Assembly: GCA_022225965.2 (NCBI GenBank)
Contig: JAKJXP020000021.1
Span: forward strand, 124,001 to 188,000
Origin: Diatrype stigma
Taxonomy: Eukaryota > Ascomycota > Sordariomycetes > Xylariales > Diatrypaceae
Direction of reading: 5' to 3'
Length of the DNA stretch: 64,000 bases
Of the stretch, positions 48,743 through 60,317 are shown one piece after another. The notes under the pieces were generated by a model. It saw nothing but the letters and a program-made list of their open reading frames with translations. It did not search any database and was not told the DNA's origin. A program made the translations under genes and the position numbers. The number at the start of each line of letters is the position of its first letter. Positions within the stretch are counted from its first letter, which is position 1.

Positions 48743-49699
48743 TCAACATGAACCTGCCTGTCGCTCGAGCTCCGTGAGTGGGGGAGTGGGCGCAGCTAGG
48801 CGCAGCCTGGTGATGACCTGCTTAAGACTCAGAAACAATGAGGCGGGATTGTCGGGGTAGAAGCTGAGTGCTGAAGAAAACCTACCAGGCGCTCCGGCTT
48901 GCCCGACGGGCTGAGGTCCTCGTTGCCGTCGAGGCCCGTGCTTATGGCGTTGAACTCGGCGACCCACGCGAAGCGGATTTGCTGCTCCGCCGCTGCGCCC
49001 GCGGGCCCGACCAACAACGGGTTTGAGCACGGAAGGTGGCACGACGGCTCGTTGTTGGTATGTAGCCGGTTTTGATGACACGTCTGCCGCGACCTCCTTG
49101 ATTATCCGCAAGACCCTGAGGAACAGAGTTTGTGCTTTCAAAGATGATGCCGATGCTGATCCTGGTGGTCGGAGTTTGGTGTTCTGCGGTCGCGCTTTTC
49201 CTTCCCGTCCTTGCACTTGCCCTAGTTCTTGCCTGCACAGCACGATGTTCCTAGACAGCTTGCAGAGGTTATACAGTATCTCGACGAGGTGGGTGGTCGT
49301 GTCGTCATCTTTGAGGAATAACGCCTGCGGGAGCTCGTGTACTTGCACCATAGCTGCGACGTGTCTTTCCGTGCGCACATTGGACACTACCTCGAAGCCG
49401 AGACTGCGACGGTGGCGGTGAAGCCAAACCACTTTCCTCTCCTTCCTGCCCTTCCTTGTGGCCTTCTGGCTAGCTGACGTTGATGAGGATGATGAGTGGT
49501 AGAAGTATACGACGCCGGTCCGTGCCCCTGTGTGCAGATATAGCTCCCACTCCGCGTGGAGGAGGTGAGAATCTTGCCTCGTGTGTGAGTGAGTCTGTGG
49601 CAGGTCAGGGCTATGTTGTTGTAGCGTGATAAGCATGTATAGCCCTCCGACGATTAGGTCCTCATGTGGACGTTCATTCGCTGGGTTGGCCTGCATCAT
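48743..49699 (-). CDS. Hypothetical protein, gene model uncertain
   Basis: A 318-codon frame on the minus strand begins MMQANPANERPHEDLIVGGLY at an ATG in strong context (GCCGCCATGATG). I do not recognise the family. The N-terminal 180 residues are mixed and could be a folded domain (WELYLHTGARTGVVYFYH; THLVEILYNLCKLSRNIVLC). From about residue 220 the product becomes Arg/Gly-rich and less protein-like, while the neighbouring frame (about 49060-48890) reads better: LVGPAGAAAEQQIRFAWVAEF and TGLDGNEDLSPSGKPERL followed by GTAGGT. This suggests a missed intron or a frameshift near 49080-49200, so the 3' end given here is doubtful. No signal peptide or membrane span. Confidence 0.45.
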   Translation of the reverse strand: MMQANPANERPHEDLIVGGLYMLITLQQHSPDLPQTHSHTRQDSHLLHAEWELYLHTGARTGVVYFYHSSSSSTSASQKATRKGRKERKVVWLHRHRRSLGFEVVSNVRTERHVAAMVQVHELPQALFLKDDDTTTHLVEILYNLCKLSRNIVLCRQELGQVQGREGKARPQNTKLRPPGSASASSLKAQTLFLRVLRIIKEVAADVSSKPATYQQRAVVPPSVLKPVVGRARGRSGGAANPLRVGRRVQRHKHGPRRQRGPQPVGQAGAPGRFSSALSFYPDNPASLFLSLKQVITRLRLAAPTPPLTELERQAGSC

Positions 49700-50051
49700 G
49701 GCGGCGACTGTATGAAGTTAATGAGGTATCCAACTGTGCCGAGTTACCCGATCTATAGAAAGACTTGCAGCTGTAAGTATTTTTGAAAGATTTAAGTCTG
49801 AAGAAGGGATGATAGGCGTGTTTATCATGACCCCCCCTTTGTTTAACAAAAAGGGGTCAAGTATCAAACTAAGACAAACCCCAACATCTTACTAGTGTGC
49901 CAACTGCTACATGGCTTTAAGATATTGCATGACATTGACATAAGGTCGTTATTTCAAGTTGACAGTTCATTATCGAAAATGAAGGTATCGTGTTTTAATG
50001 CTCAGTTCCGGCCTCATCATTTTCAGTGTTTATCATTTGCTATGTCTCTAG
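49700..50051. other. Intergenic region
   Basis: Short spacer of about 350 bases between two minus-strand genes; presumably the promoter of one and the 3' UTR of the next. Nothing recognised. Confidence 0.6.
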
Positions 50052-51857
50052 CTATCCGAAGAAGGTAAACCCGCCACCGACAACGATGATCGCTGCGACT
50101 GTACATGTGAGAATCCCCGAGCATCCCAAAGCCGCCGCAGCAGACTTTTCGTTGGAGTACAGGAGTGGATTTTTGGTTTGCTTTGGCGACACTGGCGGCG
50201 GCGGGGTGTATTCTTTCGCCGAGCATAGGATCTGCTCTGAGCTGAACCCTTCCCCTGCGCGCCTCCCGAAAGTCGCGACGATGGCCTGAGAATCGCGGAC
50301 CATAATGGTGATGGTGCCGTCATCGCTCACCTCCACCACCTCGTTATCGTCGGAAACAATGGTGGGAGTTCCATCTCCGCTGACCTCATAACTGATACCA
50401 TTCCATGTCGTACCGTTTGTGGCATCGGCGCCGTCGCTGGTCAGGTACGAGAGATATAGCATCTGGCCGGACAGAGACGAGGGGACCTGAACAGAAAACT
50501 CAATGCTGGCTTTGTCGGGCTCCGACACGTTCGCCATCTTCCCATTTACCACAACAAGTGAATCTAGGTGTCCGTCCTGGTATACGTTGTAAGCTCGAAC
50601 GAACTCATCGTAGCCAGGCGGATAGGATGCAATCTGGGATTGAGATACTTGTGCCGCGCATGTTGGTCCTATGATCTGGTCGAAGGCAGCCATGCCATAA
50701 TACAGTGGCCTCACGAAAGGTTCTCGATCAAGCATCTGGATTGGCTGCCATGCGCTGGCGTCGCTGTTGTCTGTCATGTGGAATTGGACCGAGGAGACTC
50801 CAAGGGAGGCGGAATACAGCAGAAAATTGAGTGTCCAGAGGGCGCCACCGAAAACGTCACTGATTCCGGCCAGTCCCAAGGGGCCTATTATGCCCATTTC
50901 ACGTACCACATAGGGGATCTGTGTTGCTTTCGATTGCTCGACTTGCTCTACCCACGCCTTGAACTGCACCTCGGTCGTAGCCAGCCTCATGAGGTACTCA
51001 AGAGTGATAGGATACGATGACACCCCAATGAAATAGTAGTAATCATGTTGGTTCCAGCCCCCGATATAAGTGGCATCGGAGCCGGCCACCTTGCGATTAG
51101 CGTCGAAGCTCATGAGATCCCTGATCTGGAAGTCTGTACCAACAGTAGACGCTGTACATCCGATCTCGAACATGTTGCTCGGTAAATGGTTGGGCTTCAA
51201 CACTTCCGTCCAGACTGCTTCGGCCCTCGTTAGCCATTCTTCCACATATGTGCGGCCTCCCCATTGACCACTCCGGAACCCGTTCTGTAGCCATAGATCA
51301 GGTTCGTTTCCAAGTTCGAACGAGACTAGGTCCAAGTGCTTGACACGATCAATGACCTGCTGTGCCATCGTGGTAATCTCTTCCTCCCAATCCGGTTCGT
51401 TGTAGGCCATGTTCAATCCCCAGGTCAAAGGTGTGTTTGGTGGGAACCGGCTTACAGCCTCGAAGAAGCGGGGCCCAATGATCATGTGGTTGGGCTTGAG
51501 ATTTCCTTGACCCTTCTGTTGGTCATTCAGAGTCCAGGCCCATTCATTCTGGGACTGGTCGAAGACCATGTAGTCAGCCGTGTTGCCCCCGATACGGACG
51601 TGGGGAGGCTTTCCCGTGTAGTTGGCAAGATTGTCGATTAGGTTGAATGTCAGCATGTTCGGTTCCTGCATGCCTGTGAAGGAAAAAAGGTTGGAAGGCT
51701 CGATTCCGAAGCCGGCAAATGAAGGACTGACATAGCCGGATACATCTGAAGGGGCCTTGACTGGGGTGATGAGGTTTAGCGTTAGGGTGTTGGCGGCAAC
51801 CATGGCAAAGTAGAAGAAATGCAGATGGAGAAACAGGGCGTGGGTTGGTGTAGGCAT
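50052..51857 (-). CDS. GH79-family glycosidase (beta-glucuronidase-like), surface-anchored
   Basis: Single-exon gene of 601 residues. The start is the ATG at 51857; the frame runs back to a TTG at 51893 without an ATG. The leader ALFLHLHFFYFAMVAANT is a signal peptide. GH79 members are retaining enzymes acting on glucuronides. The acid/base is the Glu of SFELGNEPDLW (E185) and the nucleophile is probably the Glu of YVVREMGIIG (E320). RIGGNTADYM and SSYPITLEYLMR are further GH79-like segments, and a beta-sandwich C-terminal domain of the GH79C kind follows. The last 20 residues (ILTCTVAAIIVVGGGFTFFG) are hydrophobic after a Ser/Ala/Gly-rich stretch, which fits a GPI-anchor signal or a membrane tail. 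The protein would thus be held at the cell surface or wall. Exact substrate is not readable. Confidence 0.88.
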   Translation of the reverse strand: MPTPTHALFLHLHFFYFAMVAANTLTLNLITPVKAPSDVSGYVSPSFAGFGIEPSNLFSFTGMQEPNMLTFNLIDNLANYTGKPPHVRIGGNTADYMVFDQSQNEWAWTLNDQQKGQGNLKPNHMIIGPRFFEAVSRFPPNTPLTWGLNMAYNEPDWEEEITTMAQQVIDRVKHLDLVSFELGNEPDLWLQNGFRSGQWGGRTYVEEWLTRAEAVWTEVLKPNHLPSNMFEIGCTASTVGTDFQIRDLMSFDANRKVAGSDATYIGGWNQHDYYYFIGVSSYPITLEYLMRLATTEVQFKAWVEQVEQSKATQIPYVVREMGIIGPLGLAGISDVFGGALWTLNFLLYSASLGVSSVQFHMTDNSDASAWQPIQMLDREPFVRPLYYGMAAFDQIIGPTCAAQVSQSQIASYPPGYDEFVRAYNVYQDGHLDSLVVVNGKMANVSEPDKASIEFSVQVPSSLSGQMLYLSYLTSDGADATNGTTWNGISYEVSGDGTPTIVSDDNEVVEVSDDGTITIMVRDSQAIVATFGRRAGEGFSSEQILCSAKEYTPPPPVSPKQTKNPLLYSNEKSAAAALGCSGILTCTVAAIIVVGGGFTFFG

Positions 51858-52892
51858 ATTCGTCGTAATATGAAATAAATAAGAAGCATCCAAAAAGCAC
51901 GGCAGAGCAAACCAACAAGGCGGACGGGCAGGCGATAGAGAACGACTCGAAAGGAATAAACAGGAACCTGAGTAAGTAAGTAAATAAGTAGGTAAACACA
52001 GAAGCTCGCGGGTTCTTGGTCGAGTTGAAAAGAGATGGGGGATTCCATCAATGTGGGAGCGGTAGTAACTCCCTGTTAGTCAACATTAGGGACACTTAGA
52101 CACCTACCTTAGGTAGGTACTTAGGCAACGTTTACCTGGCTGGACTTTAGACCAAACCATCGGATCTACCTACTGTGCCTACTAAATCAACATTGAACGA
52201 TCACGCCACCAACGGTGTTATGTACACCTTGTACGGTAGTTGTTTACCGTGTATGTGAGGTATGTAGCTTCCTAGATGTACATGTATAAGAGGTACCTAT
52301 CTACCCTCAGAGGTGATTTCGATGTATTGTTCCGGTTAGTCACCGGAACGGAACATGCACGGCATCCTCATCGCTTGGTAGGTACTTAATTGTGTGTCAT
52401 TATTATATCTGTTGTATGGATACCTACCAAGCGATTATGTCCGAATGAATCCTAGGTACCTTCTCAAGATGATTCCTATGCATTAGGGGTAATTTTTACC
52501 TGCACACCCTGTTGGGGTTTGCAGCAAGAAGCAACTGCTTAGGTAACGTGGAACGACCATATCAGGGGAAGAAGTATGAAATAATTGTACACATAGTCTC
52601 CAACCCCCAATTTCATGTGCGGATAAAGTATCGATGGTTTGAGTTTCATTCCTTTATAAGCTGGGAGTTAAAAAGGGGCGTATCGTGATAAACTCTAAAT
52701 CTGAGCTAAAGCATCTGATACCTGGGCCAGTATACCTAGCAAACCTATATATACCTAGGTACTGAATGCTTCGTAGCGTTACGTGGGTACTGAAAGCGGG
52801 TGCAATAGGAAGATGTTTAGGGGCAAAAGAGTGTATTATATAGAGCCTGGTGAGCTGTTCCTAGTGGCTAGGTTCTGGGGGCCTAGCATCCT
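51858..52892. other. Intergenic region bordering the AT-rich block
   Basis: No gene recognised. Many TAGGTACCTA-like short palindromic motifs occur between 52100 and 52770. Composition is normal up to about 52890, where it drops sharply to AT-rich. Confidence 0.6.
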
Positions 52893-53183
52893 TTATTTTA
52901 TAAATCATTTCAGGAATTCGATTAAAGGGTATTGGAATAATATATTGGTAATATAAGCCCCTTTAAGGGCCGGCCGTTATAACGTGTAAAGAACGCTATT
53001 ACGTAGCGCTTTATAAGGTTATTATTACATTTATAAAGGCCGCTTTTAATTATTTAAGCGGTATTTTTGAATAAAGGTATTATAAAAACGGCTTATAACG
53101 GCTTATACGAATCCTTTATATAAAAATATTATAACGTTCGTAAAAATAGCCGAAAATTGTTTTTACGGCCGGCTTAAAGCAGC
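52893..53183. repeat. 291-base direct repeat, copy 1
   Basis: Pairs with 53403-53693 at a constant offset of 509 bases over its length. Differences are mostly C/T and G/A transitions, the RIP pattern. This copy keeps more C and G than copy 2. It could be an LTR. Confidence 0.75.
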
Positions 53184-53402
53184 CTTATATATATAAATAA
53201 ATTAAAACCTATAAATAATCTTTTTATTAATATTTTTTTTATTAAGATTCTTTTTTTTTTCCGTTCGTTATAATTACAAGCATTAATAAAAATAATAAAC
53301 GAAAAAAGCAATAACGCGATTATAAAATTAATTAAATTATTAATTATTATTATTATAAATAATAAATTACGATATAAAATTTTTTTAAATCCGTAAATTA
53401 AT

Positions 53403-53693
53403 TTATTTATAAATTATTTTAAAAATTCGATTAACAAATATTAAAATAATATATTAATAATATAAATTCTTTTAAAAACCGGCCGTTATAACGTTCGAAA
53501 AATATTATTACATAATGCTTTATAAAGTTATTATTATATTTATAAAGGTCGTTTTTAATTATTTAAATAATACTTTCGAATAAAGGTATTATAAAAGCGG
53601 CTTATAACGGCTTATATGAATTTTTTATATAAAAATATTATAACGTTCGTAAAAATAACCGAAAGCTATTTTTTCGGCCGGTTTAAAGTAATT
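53403..53693. repeat. 291-base direct repeat, copy 2
   Basis: Second copy of the repeat at 52893-53183, same orientation and length. More C-to-T and G-to-A change than copy 1. The two copies with a 219-base AT-rich interior would fit a TRIM-type non-autonomous LTR element. Confidence 0.75.
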
Positions 53694-54348
53694 TAATTTA
53701 TTTTATTTGTTATTTTTTTTTTCGAATATAAAAAAAGAATTATTAATTCGTTTTTAATTATTTGCGTATAAAATAACGTTATAAATATAAAAAGCTTATT
53801 AAGAACGTTTTATAATACCAATATACGGCATTAAAGAATTATTTATTTAATAGCTTAATATTTTTTTTGTTTATGTTAAAATCGAAAACGTATTATGCGG
53901 CTTTTTGGCGAAAGTTATGGCCTAAATACGTATTAAAAAAAATTCCGATCCGCATTAAGCGGGCCTAAAATACGGCAAAAACGCGTTTATAAATAAAAGC
54001 GTCGTTTTATAAGCAAAATAAGGATTATCGGCTTGGATTATATTCGAAATTCGAACCTTATCGTAACCATTTGGCTATATAAAAATAAAAATATATAATA
54101 TCGTTTATAATTCTTATTATTAGGATTATTTCGTTTTTATTCCGATTTGTTTTATTAAATCGAAAAAATAACCGGAAATAATTTTTTCGTTCGAAAGAAA
54201 TAATACAAAATAAAAAAAGCTTTTCGTATTTATACCGAACCGAATTGCCGGCGTTAATTTCGGTATATATAATTTCGTTTAAGCAAAAAAAACCCGTTTA
54301 TGCCGTTATAAAAGCGACGTTAATTGCGAATATATTTCTATAAAGGTA
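53694..54348. other. AT-rich degenerate DNA before the gypsy element
   Basis: RIP-like sequence, probably another ruined transposon fragment, but I cannot assign it. No open frame of note. Confidence 0.4.
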
Positions 54349-54550
54349 TGGCTCTCGTTTAAGGGGCTTATTACGTAAGCGGCACGTAATCGGCGACTAA
54401 GCGCTGCATTAAGGGCTAAGGCCTATAAAAAGAACTTTATATATTTTTAGAAATTATAGCTAAAAATAATTTTATATATTTTTTTCTTAAAATAATTTCG
54501 TTTATGTTTAGTTATTACGTTATTAGCTTTTAATTATTTATATTCTTATA
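54349..54550 (+). repeat. 5' LTR of gypsy element
   Basis: It begins TGGCTCTCG and ends ATTCTTATA; the final A of the usual CA end follows a T by RIP-like change. It matches 62208-62409 over its full 202 bases, with transition differences. Confidence 0.8.
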
Positions 54551-56766
54551 ATGTTTTAGCTTTTTATTCGATATTTAACGCAATAATTAATACGAATAAA
54601 ATTAACCGTAATCTTCGAAACAAAACGGCCATAACGGACGATATAAGAAAAAATCCTTAACGTCAAATCGCCGCCGAATCGGGCAAAAAACGGCGCATAA
54701 GCGACAAAAACAAAAAAGCGATATCCGCTATTTTGCAAAACAAAAGAAAACCGCTAGCAACCGCTTAACGTTAAAACGACGAAAAAAGCCCGATACGCGA
54801 AAATTCCCCAAGCCACGGAAATTCCGAAAGCACTTCCGTACGCGCGGTCGACGACTAGTCGTCGCCGGATCGCATTATAAACGACTTTATTTTCGTTATG
54901 AACCAAGAAATTGCCCGATTATTAATCGAATTAAAAGCGGAACGTACTTAAAACGAAAAAAAACGAAACCTATATATCGAATAAATCGCAAAAAACAAAA
55001 TAAAACGAAAAAAATTAATTACTTTTATTATCGCATAATATATAAATAAAATCCTATAAAACGATAAATTTCCGAAATACTTAAACCGAATATTTAACGA
55101 ACGATTTACGATATAGGAAAAAAAAATAAATTATTTCCATTACCGAAACTAATATTATCGAAAAATTAAAGCAAATTAAAACAATATATATATATTAAAT
55201 TACGGGCCGCATAAAAAACGACCTTTAAGTTAAATAATAATCGTATCGCGATAACATAAAAAAAAGCGTCGTTAAAACGGCGTTCGAAAATGTATGGTTT
55301 TTCGTTAAAAAAAAACATATAAATCCCAAATATGTAATGCATACGTTTCGAAATACGTTCGAAAACTTATATTAAGGCGACGAATCGCTAATGAAATTCT
55401 TTATTACGTAACGAATCCATTAAATTAACATAAAAAGGCCGAAATTGGATTTCCAATAAGAAAATCCGCATTTAACGTATTATTTTTATTACCGTTTATA
55501 GCCTGCATTAAAAACGAAAATGCTAAAGCAAAAAATTGCATTAAAATAATCTTTCGCCGTAATAACGAATATTAATTAAATCCAATAAGCTTAACGCAAA
55601 AGCTAGGTTTTAAAAATAAAGCAATATAAAAATAAGCGGCCGTATAATAGCGTTTTCCTTAAGTTCGAAAAAAACAAAATACTTAACGTTAAAACGCTTA
55701 ACGCTTAAAAAAAACGAAGCAAAAGCAATTAATAAAGAAATTCCGAATGCCGAATAAATTCCGACCGTAACAAATCGGTTCGGTAATAAAAACAAAAAGA
55801 ATTACCAATAACGTATTGGAATTACGGAAAAAAGAAATACCGAATTACCGCTTATAGGAAAAAAAAGCGTTCGAAGCTTTTATTTCGACCAAAAAGCGAA
55901 AAGGCGCTATCGGGCGTACCTAAAGCTATCCTTTTCGTAACCGTTTAAAACCTTATTTAATACGACGACTCCAATATTAATTCGAGATCGAAAAATGGCT
56001 TACCGGAATAAACGCTTACGTATAGCTTATTTCGGCAAAGCTTTTACGTACGGTCGGCATAGGCCCGCCGTTTCGAAAGGCCGCGACCGTATTTCCGAAA
56101 AAAGGCGCGACGTTTATTACGATAAGGATTAATTTAAATATAAAGGCCCAGATTAATATAATAAGCCGGCGTTTCGTTAGGAAAACAAAGTTCCGATTGG
56201 TTATCATTACGTAGCCGAAACTATTAAGAATTAATGGCGTTCCTATTAAGTATTACGGAATATACGAATTTAATATAAAAATAATAAACGTAACAAAAAA
56301 AAAACGAAAATTTTACCAGTTATTCTTTACGATTCGTCATAACCGTAAAGCGCTTAATTTTTTTTTATTCCGTTTTAGCATAAAACGACTAAAAATAATA
56401 TTAAAAACGGCCACTTATCGGTAAACGTTCGGCGATCCAAAAAAAATCGACGGCGAAAAATTAACCGAACTTGCCTTTATAAATAAACCGGCTTATTAAA
56501 TAAATTTAATCGGGCTCGAAAACGATCGAAACATCCCTAAATTCGACGAAAATAGTACCGAAAAAACGGTCGTATTGCCAGATTGCTTAAAGGATTTCGA
56601 AAATATATATTCCGAAAAAAAAGCGAAAGCCTATTTAATTTTAAAACAAGCAAAATACGTTATTAATCTTATACCAAAATAATTACTTCTTATTACGGGC
56701 CCGATTTATTTTACGTCGAAGCCTTAACGAAAAGAATTCGAAACGTATTTAAAAGAATACTTAATA

Positions 56767-57430
56767 ATAAGGCACATCCAAAAATCTAAATCCGAAATTG
56801 CAGCCCCGGTATTATTCGTCCTAAAAAAAAAAGGCGCATTCCGTTTATACGTAAATTATAAAGCGCTAAATAAAATAATAATTAAAAACCGTTATTCTTT
56901 GCTTTTAATTTCGAAAATTATAAGCCGATTAAGTTCCGTTAAGGTTTTTATTAAGCTTAATTTAAAAAACGCTTATTATAAAATCCGTATTAAAAAAGGC
57001 GACGAATAAAAAACCGCTTTCCGTATGTATTATGAATAATTTAAATATATTATTATGCCGTTTAGGCTAACGAATGCCCCGGTTATCTTTTAGGCTTATA
57101 TACATAAAGCCCTAGCCGAATTAATGGATAAGATTTGCATAATATATTTGGATAATATTGTTATTTTTTCGAAAAACGAAAAAAAACATGCGACGTATTT
57201 CCGATTGATTTACGAATGCTTGCAAAAATATTAGCTATTCGCAAAACTATCCAAATGCGAATTTTTCTAAAAGGAAATTTCGTTCTTAAGGTTTATTATA
57301 AATACCGACGGAATTAAAATAAACCCGAATAAAATCGCTATTATATAATAATGGCCGTATCTTAAATCGATTCGAAACATTTAAGTATTTATAAAATTTA
57401 TTAATTTTTATAAAAAGTTTATACCTAATT
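56767..57430 (+). pseudogene. Reverse transcriptase remnant (gypsy pol)
   Basis: The plus-strand frame reads KSKSEIAAPVLFVLKKKG, FRLYVNYKALN, KNRYSLLLISKI, a PFRLTNAP block and IIYLDNIVIFSK, all aligned with Ty3/gypsy reverse transcriptase. The active-site YLDD has become YLDN through a G-to-A change (about 57150), and several Trp or Gln positions are stops. The enzyme is dead. Confidence 0.85.
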
Positions 57431-58639
57431 ATTTCAAAATTACCGCGCCGATTATAACATTTTTAAAAAAAAAACGCAATAACGAACCTTTTAATAATTA
57501 AATAAAGCGAAAGCGGCTTTTATAAAACTATAAGGCGCCTTTTAATCGACAATTATGCTCCGATATTAAAACTATACCAAAAAAACAAAAATAAAAACGG
57601 ATGCATCCCTAAAGGCGATTTCCGGAATCTTATTTTAATTGCATAATAATAAATAAAAATCCGTCGCTTTTTAATTACGGAAATTTATAAATACCGAAAC
57701 GCAATAAGGAACGAATTAATAAGAATTCCTAATTATAATCGAAAATTTAAAGCATTAACGCCATTTTTTAAAAAAAACCGAATAAGAATTTTCCGTATTT
57801 ATAAACCACAAAGCTTTACGAAAAGTTATCGACGTTCCGGCAAAAAACCTCCGAAACAGGTTGGCCCGTTAAATATATAAACTGTTCCAATTCGATTTTA
57901 ACTTATAATACAAGCCGGAAATTACGAATCTAATTAACGGACCTAATCGGCGACCGGATTACATATTTAAACCGATTCATTTCGGCGACGTATTATTTAC
58001 CTTAACGAAAAAGCTTCATTTTACGGAAAAGCTATTAATCGAAATAAAGCAAATGCTAGCGAATTGGAACCATAGCTATCTTAATTATCTTAAAATTAAA
58101 TAAATATTCCGAATAGCATAAAACTCGTTAACCGCAAAATTTCCGGCCGAATACCGAATAACCGCCGCTTAAATAATAACCGTAAAAGCGAAAATCGAAA
58201 AAAATCCTTATTTAATGTTACAGCAAAAATGGGCCCTAAATGGCCAGCGAATGTCGGAAAAATCCCATTACGTAATCGTTTTAACGCGTACCGCAAAGAA
58301 AGCATAAAAAACCGATAAAAGCAAAACTCTTAAACGTCCGAATTCCAAAGGGTCGAAATCCGAAAACGATTACGTAAACGCCGAAATACTACCGCAAAAC
58401 GTTTTTTCCCCATTAACGAAAGCCTTAACGAAAAAAAAAAACGCTTAAGCATTAAAAGCGTCTCGACGATTTTACGAATAAATTAAAAAGCTGCAAAAAA
58501 AAAACCTAAACTTATAAACCCTAGCGAAAATCGCTTGCCGACGACTTAATATTTAAGGCGGCTACCGTATAAATAAATACGATATTCTTTTTTTTAAAAA
58601 CAGGTTAATAATTTCGGCGCAATTTGCTTTATAGCAATA

Positions 58640-59345
58640 ATTAATATACCAATATTACGACGATTCGAAAGCAAGTTATATAAAAAGCCAGCGAATTATA
58701 AAGCTCTTAAGGCGGAAGTTTTATTAGGAAAATATGGCAACCAATATTCAAACGTACGTCGAATCGTATCCGATATACCAGAAAACCATAAAGCCCAAGC
58801 ATAAGCCGTACGGAACGTTATAATCCTTACCGTTACCGAACCAGCCGTTTTAAGAAATCAGCATGGATTTTATTACGGGCCTTTTAATAAGCCTAAAAAA
58901 TAACGGAATTAATTATAACGCCATTTTAATTATCGTAAATCGATTTATAAAAATGGCATTATTTATATTTACGTTAAAAACGCTTACGGCCGCCGAATTA
59001 ACGAAGATCTTATATCGAAAAGTAAAATGCCAATTCGGATTATCCGAAAATATCGTTAACGATAGGAATAAGTTATTAATTAATAAGTTTTAAAAAAAAC
59101 TTTATAATACGCAAAAAATTAAGCGCCAATTATTAACGACGTATTACTTATAAACGAACGGCCAAATAAAACGCATAAACTAAAGCTTAAAAAGGTATTT
59201 CCAAAAGTATTGCGACGTAAAACAAAATAACTAGGCCAAAATTTTTTACGAAGCCGAATTTAGCCATAATAATTACCGTAATGCATTTACGGAATATTTA
59301 CCGTTCGAAACATTATATAATTATTACTTTCGTATAATAAAATAA
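58640..59345 (+). pseudogene. Integrase remnant (gypsy pol)
   Basis: The core begins MDFITGLLISLKNNG at 58863 and continues through IIVNRFIKMALFIFTLKTL and CQFGLSENIVNDRNKLL, with the two Asp of the D,D-35-E triad at MDF and NDR. A preceding segment from 58640 resembles the zinc-binding N-terminal domain. Downstream, stops interrupt the Glu-containing part. Confidence 0.8.
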
Positions 59346-59729
59346 ATGCCTAAATAGCTATAGCTTTAAATATAAGGAATAAAAAAACGTTTAAATAAAA
59401 CGGAAAAAGTCCGGCAATAAATGCGCGTCCATTAAGAAAAAGCAACGGCGACTTAAAAGAAATATTACGATAAGCGTTATATACTTATGGAATTTAAAAA
59501 GGATTAAACGGTAACGTTATTTATAAAAAACTTTAGGTTTAAAAAAAAAGCAAAGCTAATACCGACGTATATTCGGATACGAATCGCCGAACGAATAAAA
59601 ATATAAGCATACCGAATTAAGCTATTCGCAAAATATTAATGTATTTACGACGTATTTCCCATATTTTCCCTAAAGCCGTAACATAATCGCTACGAAAATT
59701 CCGAATAATCGGCATTGCCAAATCTCGAA

Positions 59730-59900
59730 AATAAATAAAAATAATAAATAATAAAAAATATCGTTCGTTATTGCAACGACCAAAAGCCGAAAAAATTCCT
59801 TATTAAGTAAAAAAAATAGCCTATCGAATATAATACTTAAAAGCCAAGAAAATACCTTATTAACGTTTAATAAATATTAATGCATTACGAAAAGAAAATA
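59730..59900 (+). pseudogene. Chromodomain remnant at pol C-terminus
   Basis: The frame reads KKFLIK, KKxPIEYNTxKPRKYL and ILMHYEKK with stops at former Trp or Gln codons. This is the pattern of a chromodomain (KFLVKWxGYP...NTWEP...L), which places the element among chromoviruses. Confidence 0.65.
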
Positions 59901-59952
59901 CGTAAAATACATAAAAAATAAAACGACGAATAAAAATAATTAATTAATTCGG

Positions 59953-60317
59953 CCTTAAATATTTTAACGGCTTTAATTCGTTATAAATCGAATAAAGTCC
60001 GTTTAAATATTTATAAAACATAAAGCCTTAAATACTTTGGCGGCTTAAATTTATTACAAATCGAATAAAACTTATTTAAACATCCATAAAACATAAAGCT
60101 TTAAGCATTTTGGCGGCTTAAATTTGTTGCAAATCGAATAAAACCCGTTTAAATACCTATAAAACAAAAAAAGCTTTAAACATTTTAACGGCTTAAACCT
60201 ATCGCAAATCGAACGGAATCCGTTTGGACATTTATAAAACAAAAAAAGCCTTAAGTATTTTAACGGCTTAAATCCGTCGTAAATCGATCGGAAACCGTTT
60301 AAATATCCGCAAAATAA
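59953..60317. repeat. Five tandem 73-75 base units inside the gypsy element
   Basis: Units start at 59953, 60026, 60099, 60174 and 60249 and share CTTAAxxATTTTxxCGGCTTxAA and AAATCGAA. The last units are 75 bases, a whole number of codons; an 83-codon minus-strand frame reads a 25-residue repeat around NGFRSICDRFKPLKCLKL. Confidence 0.85.
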
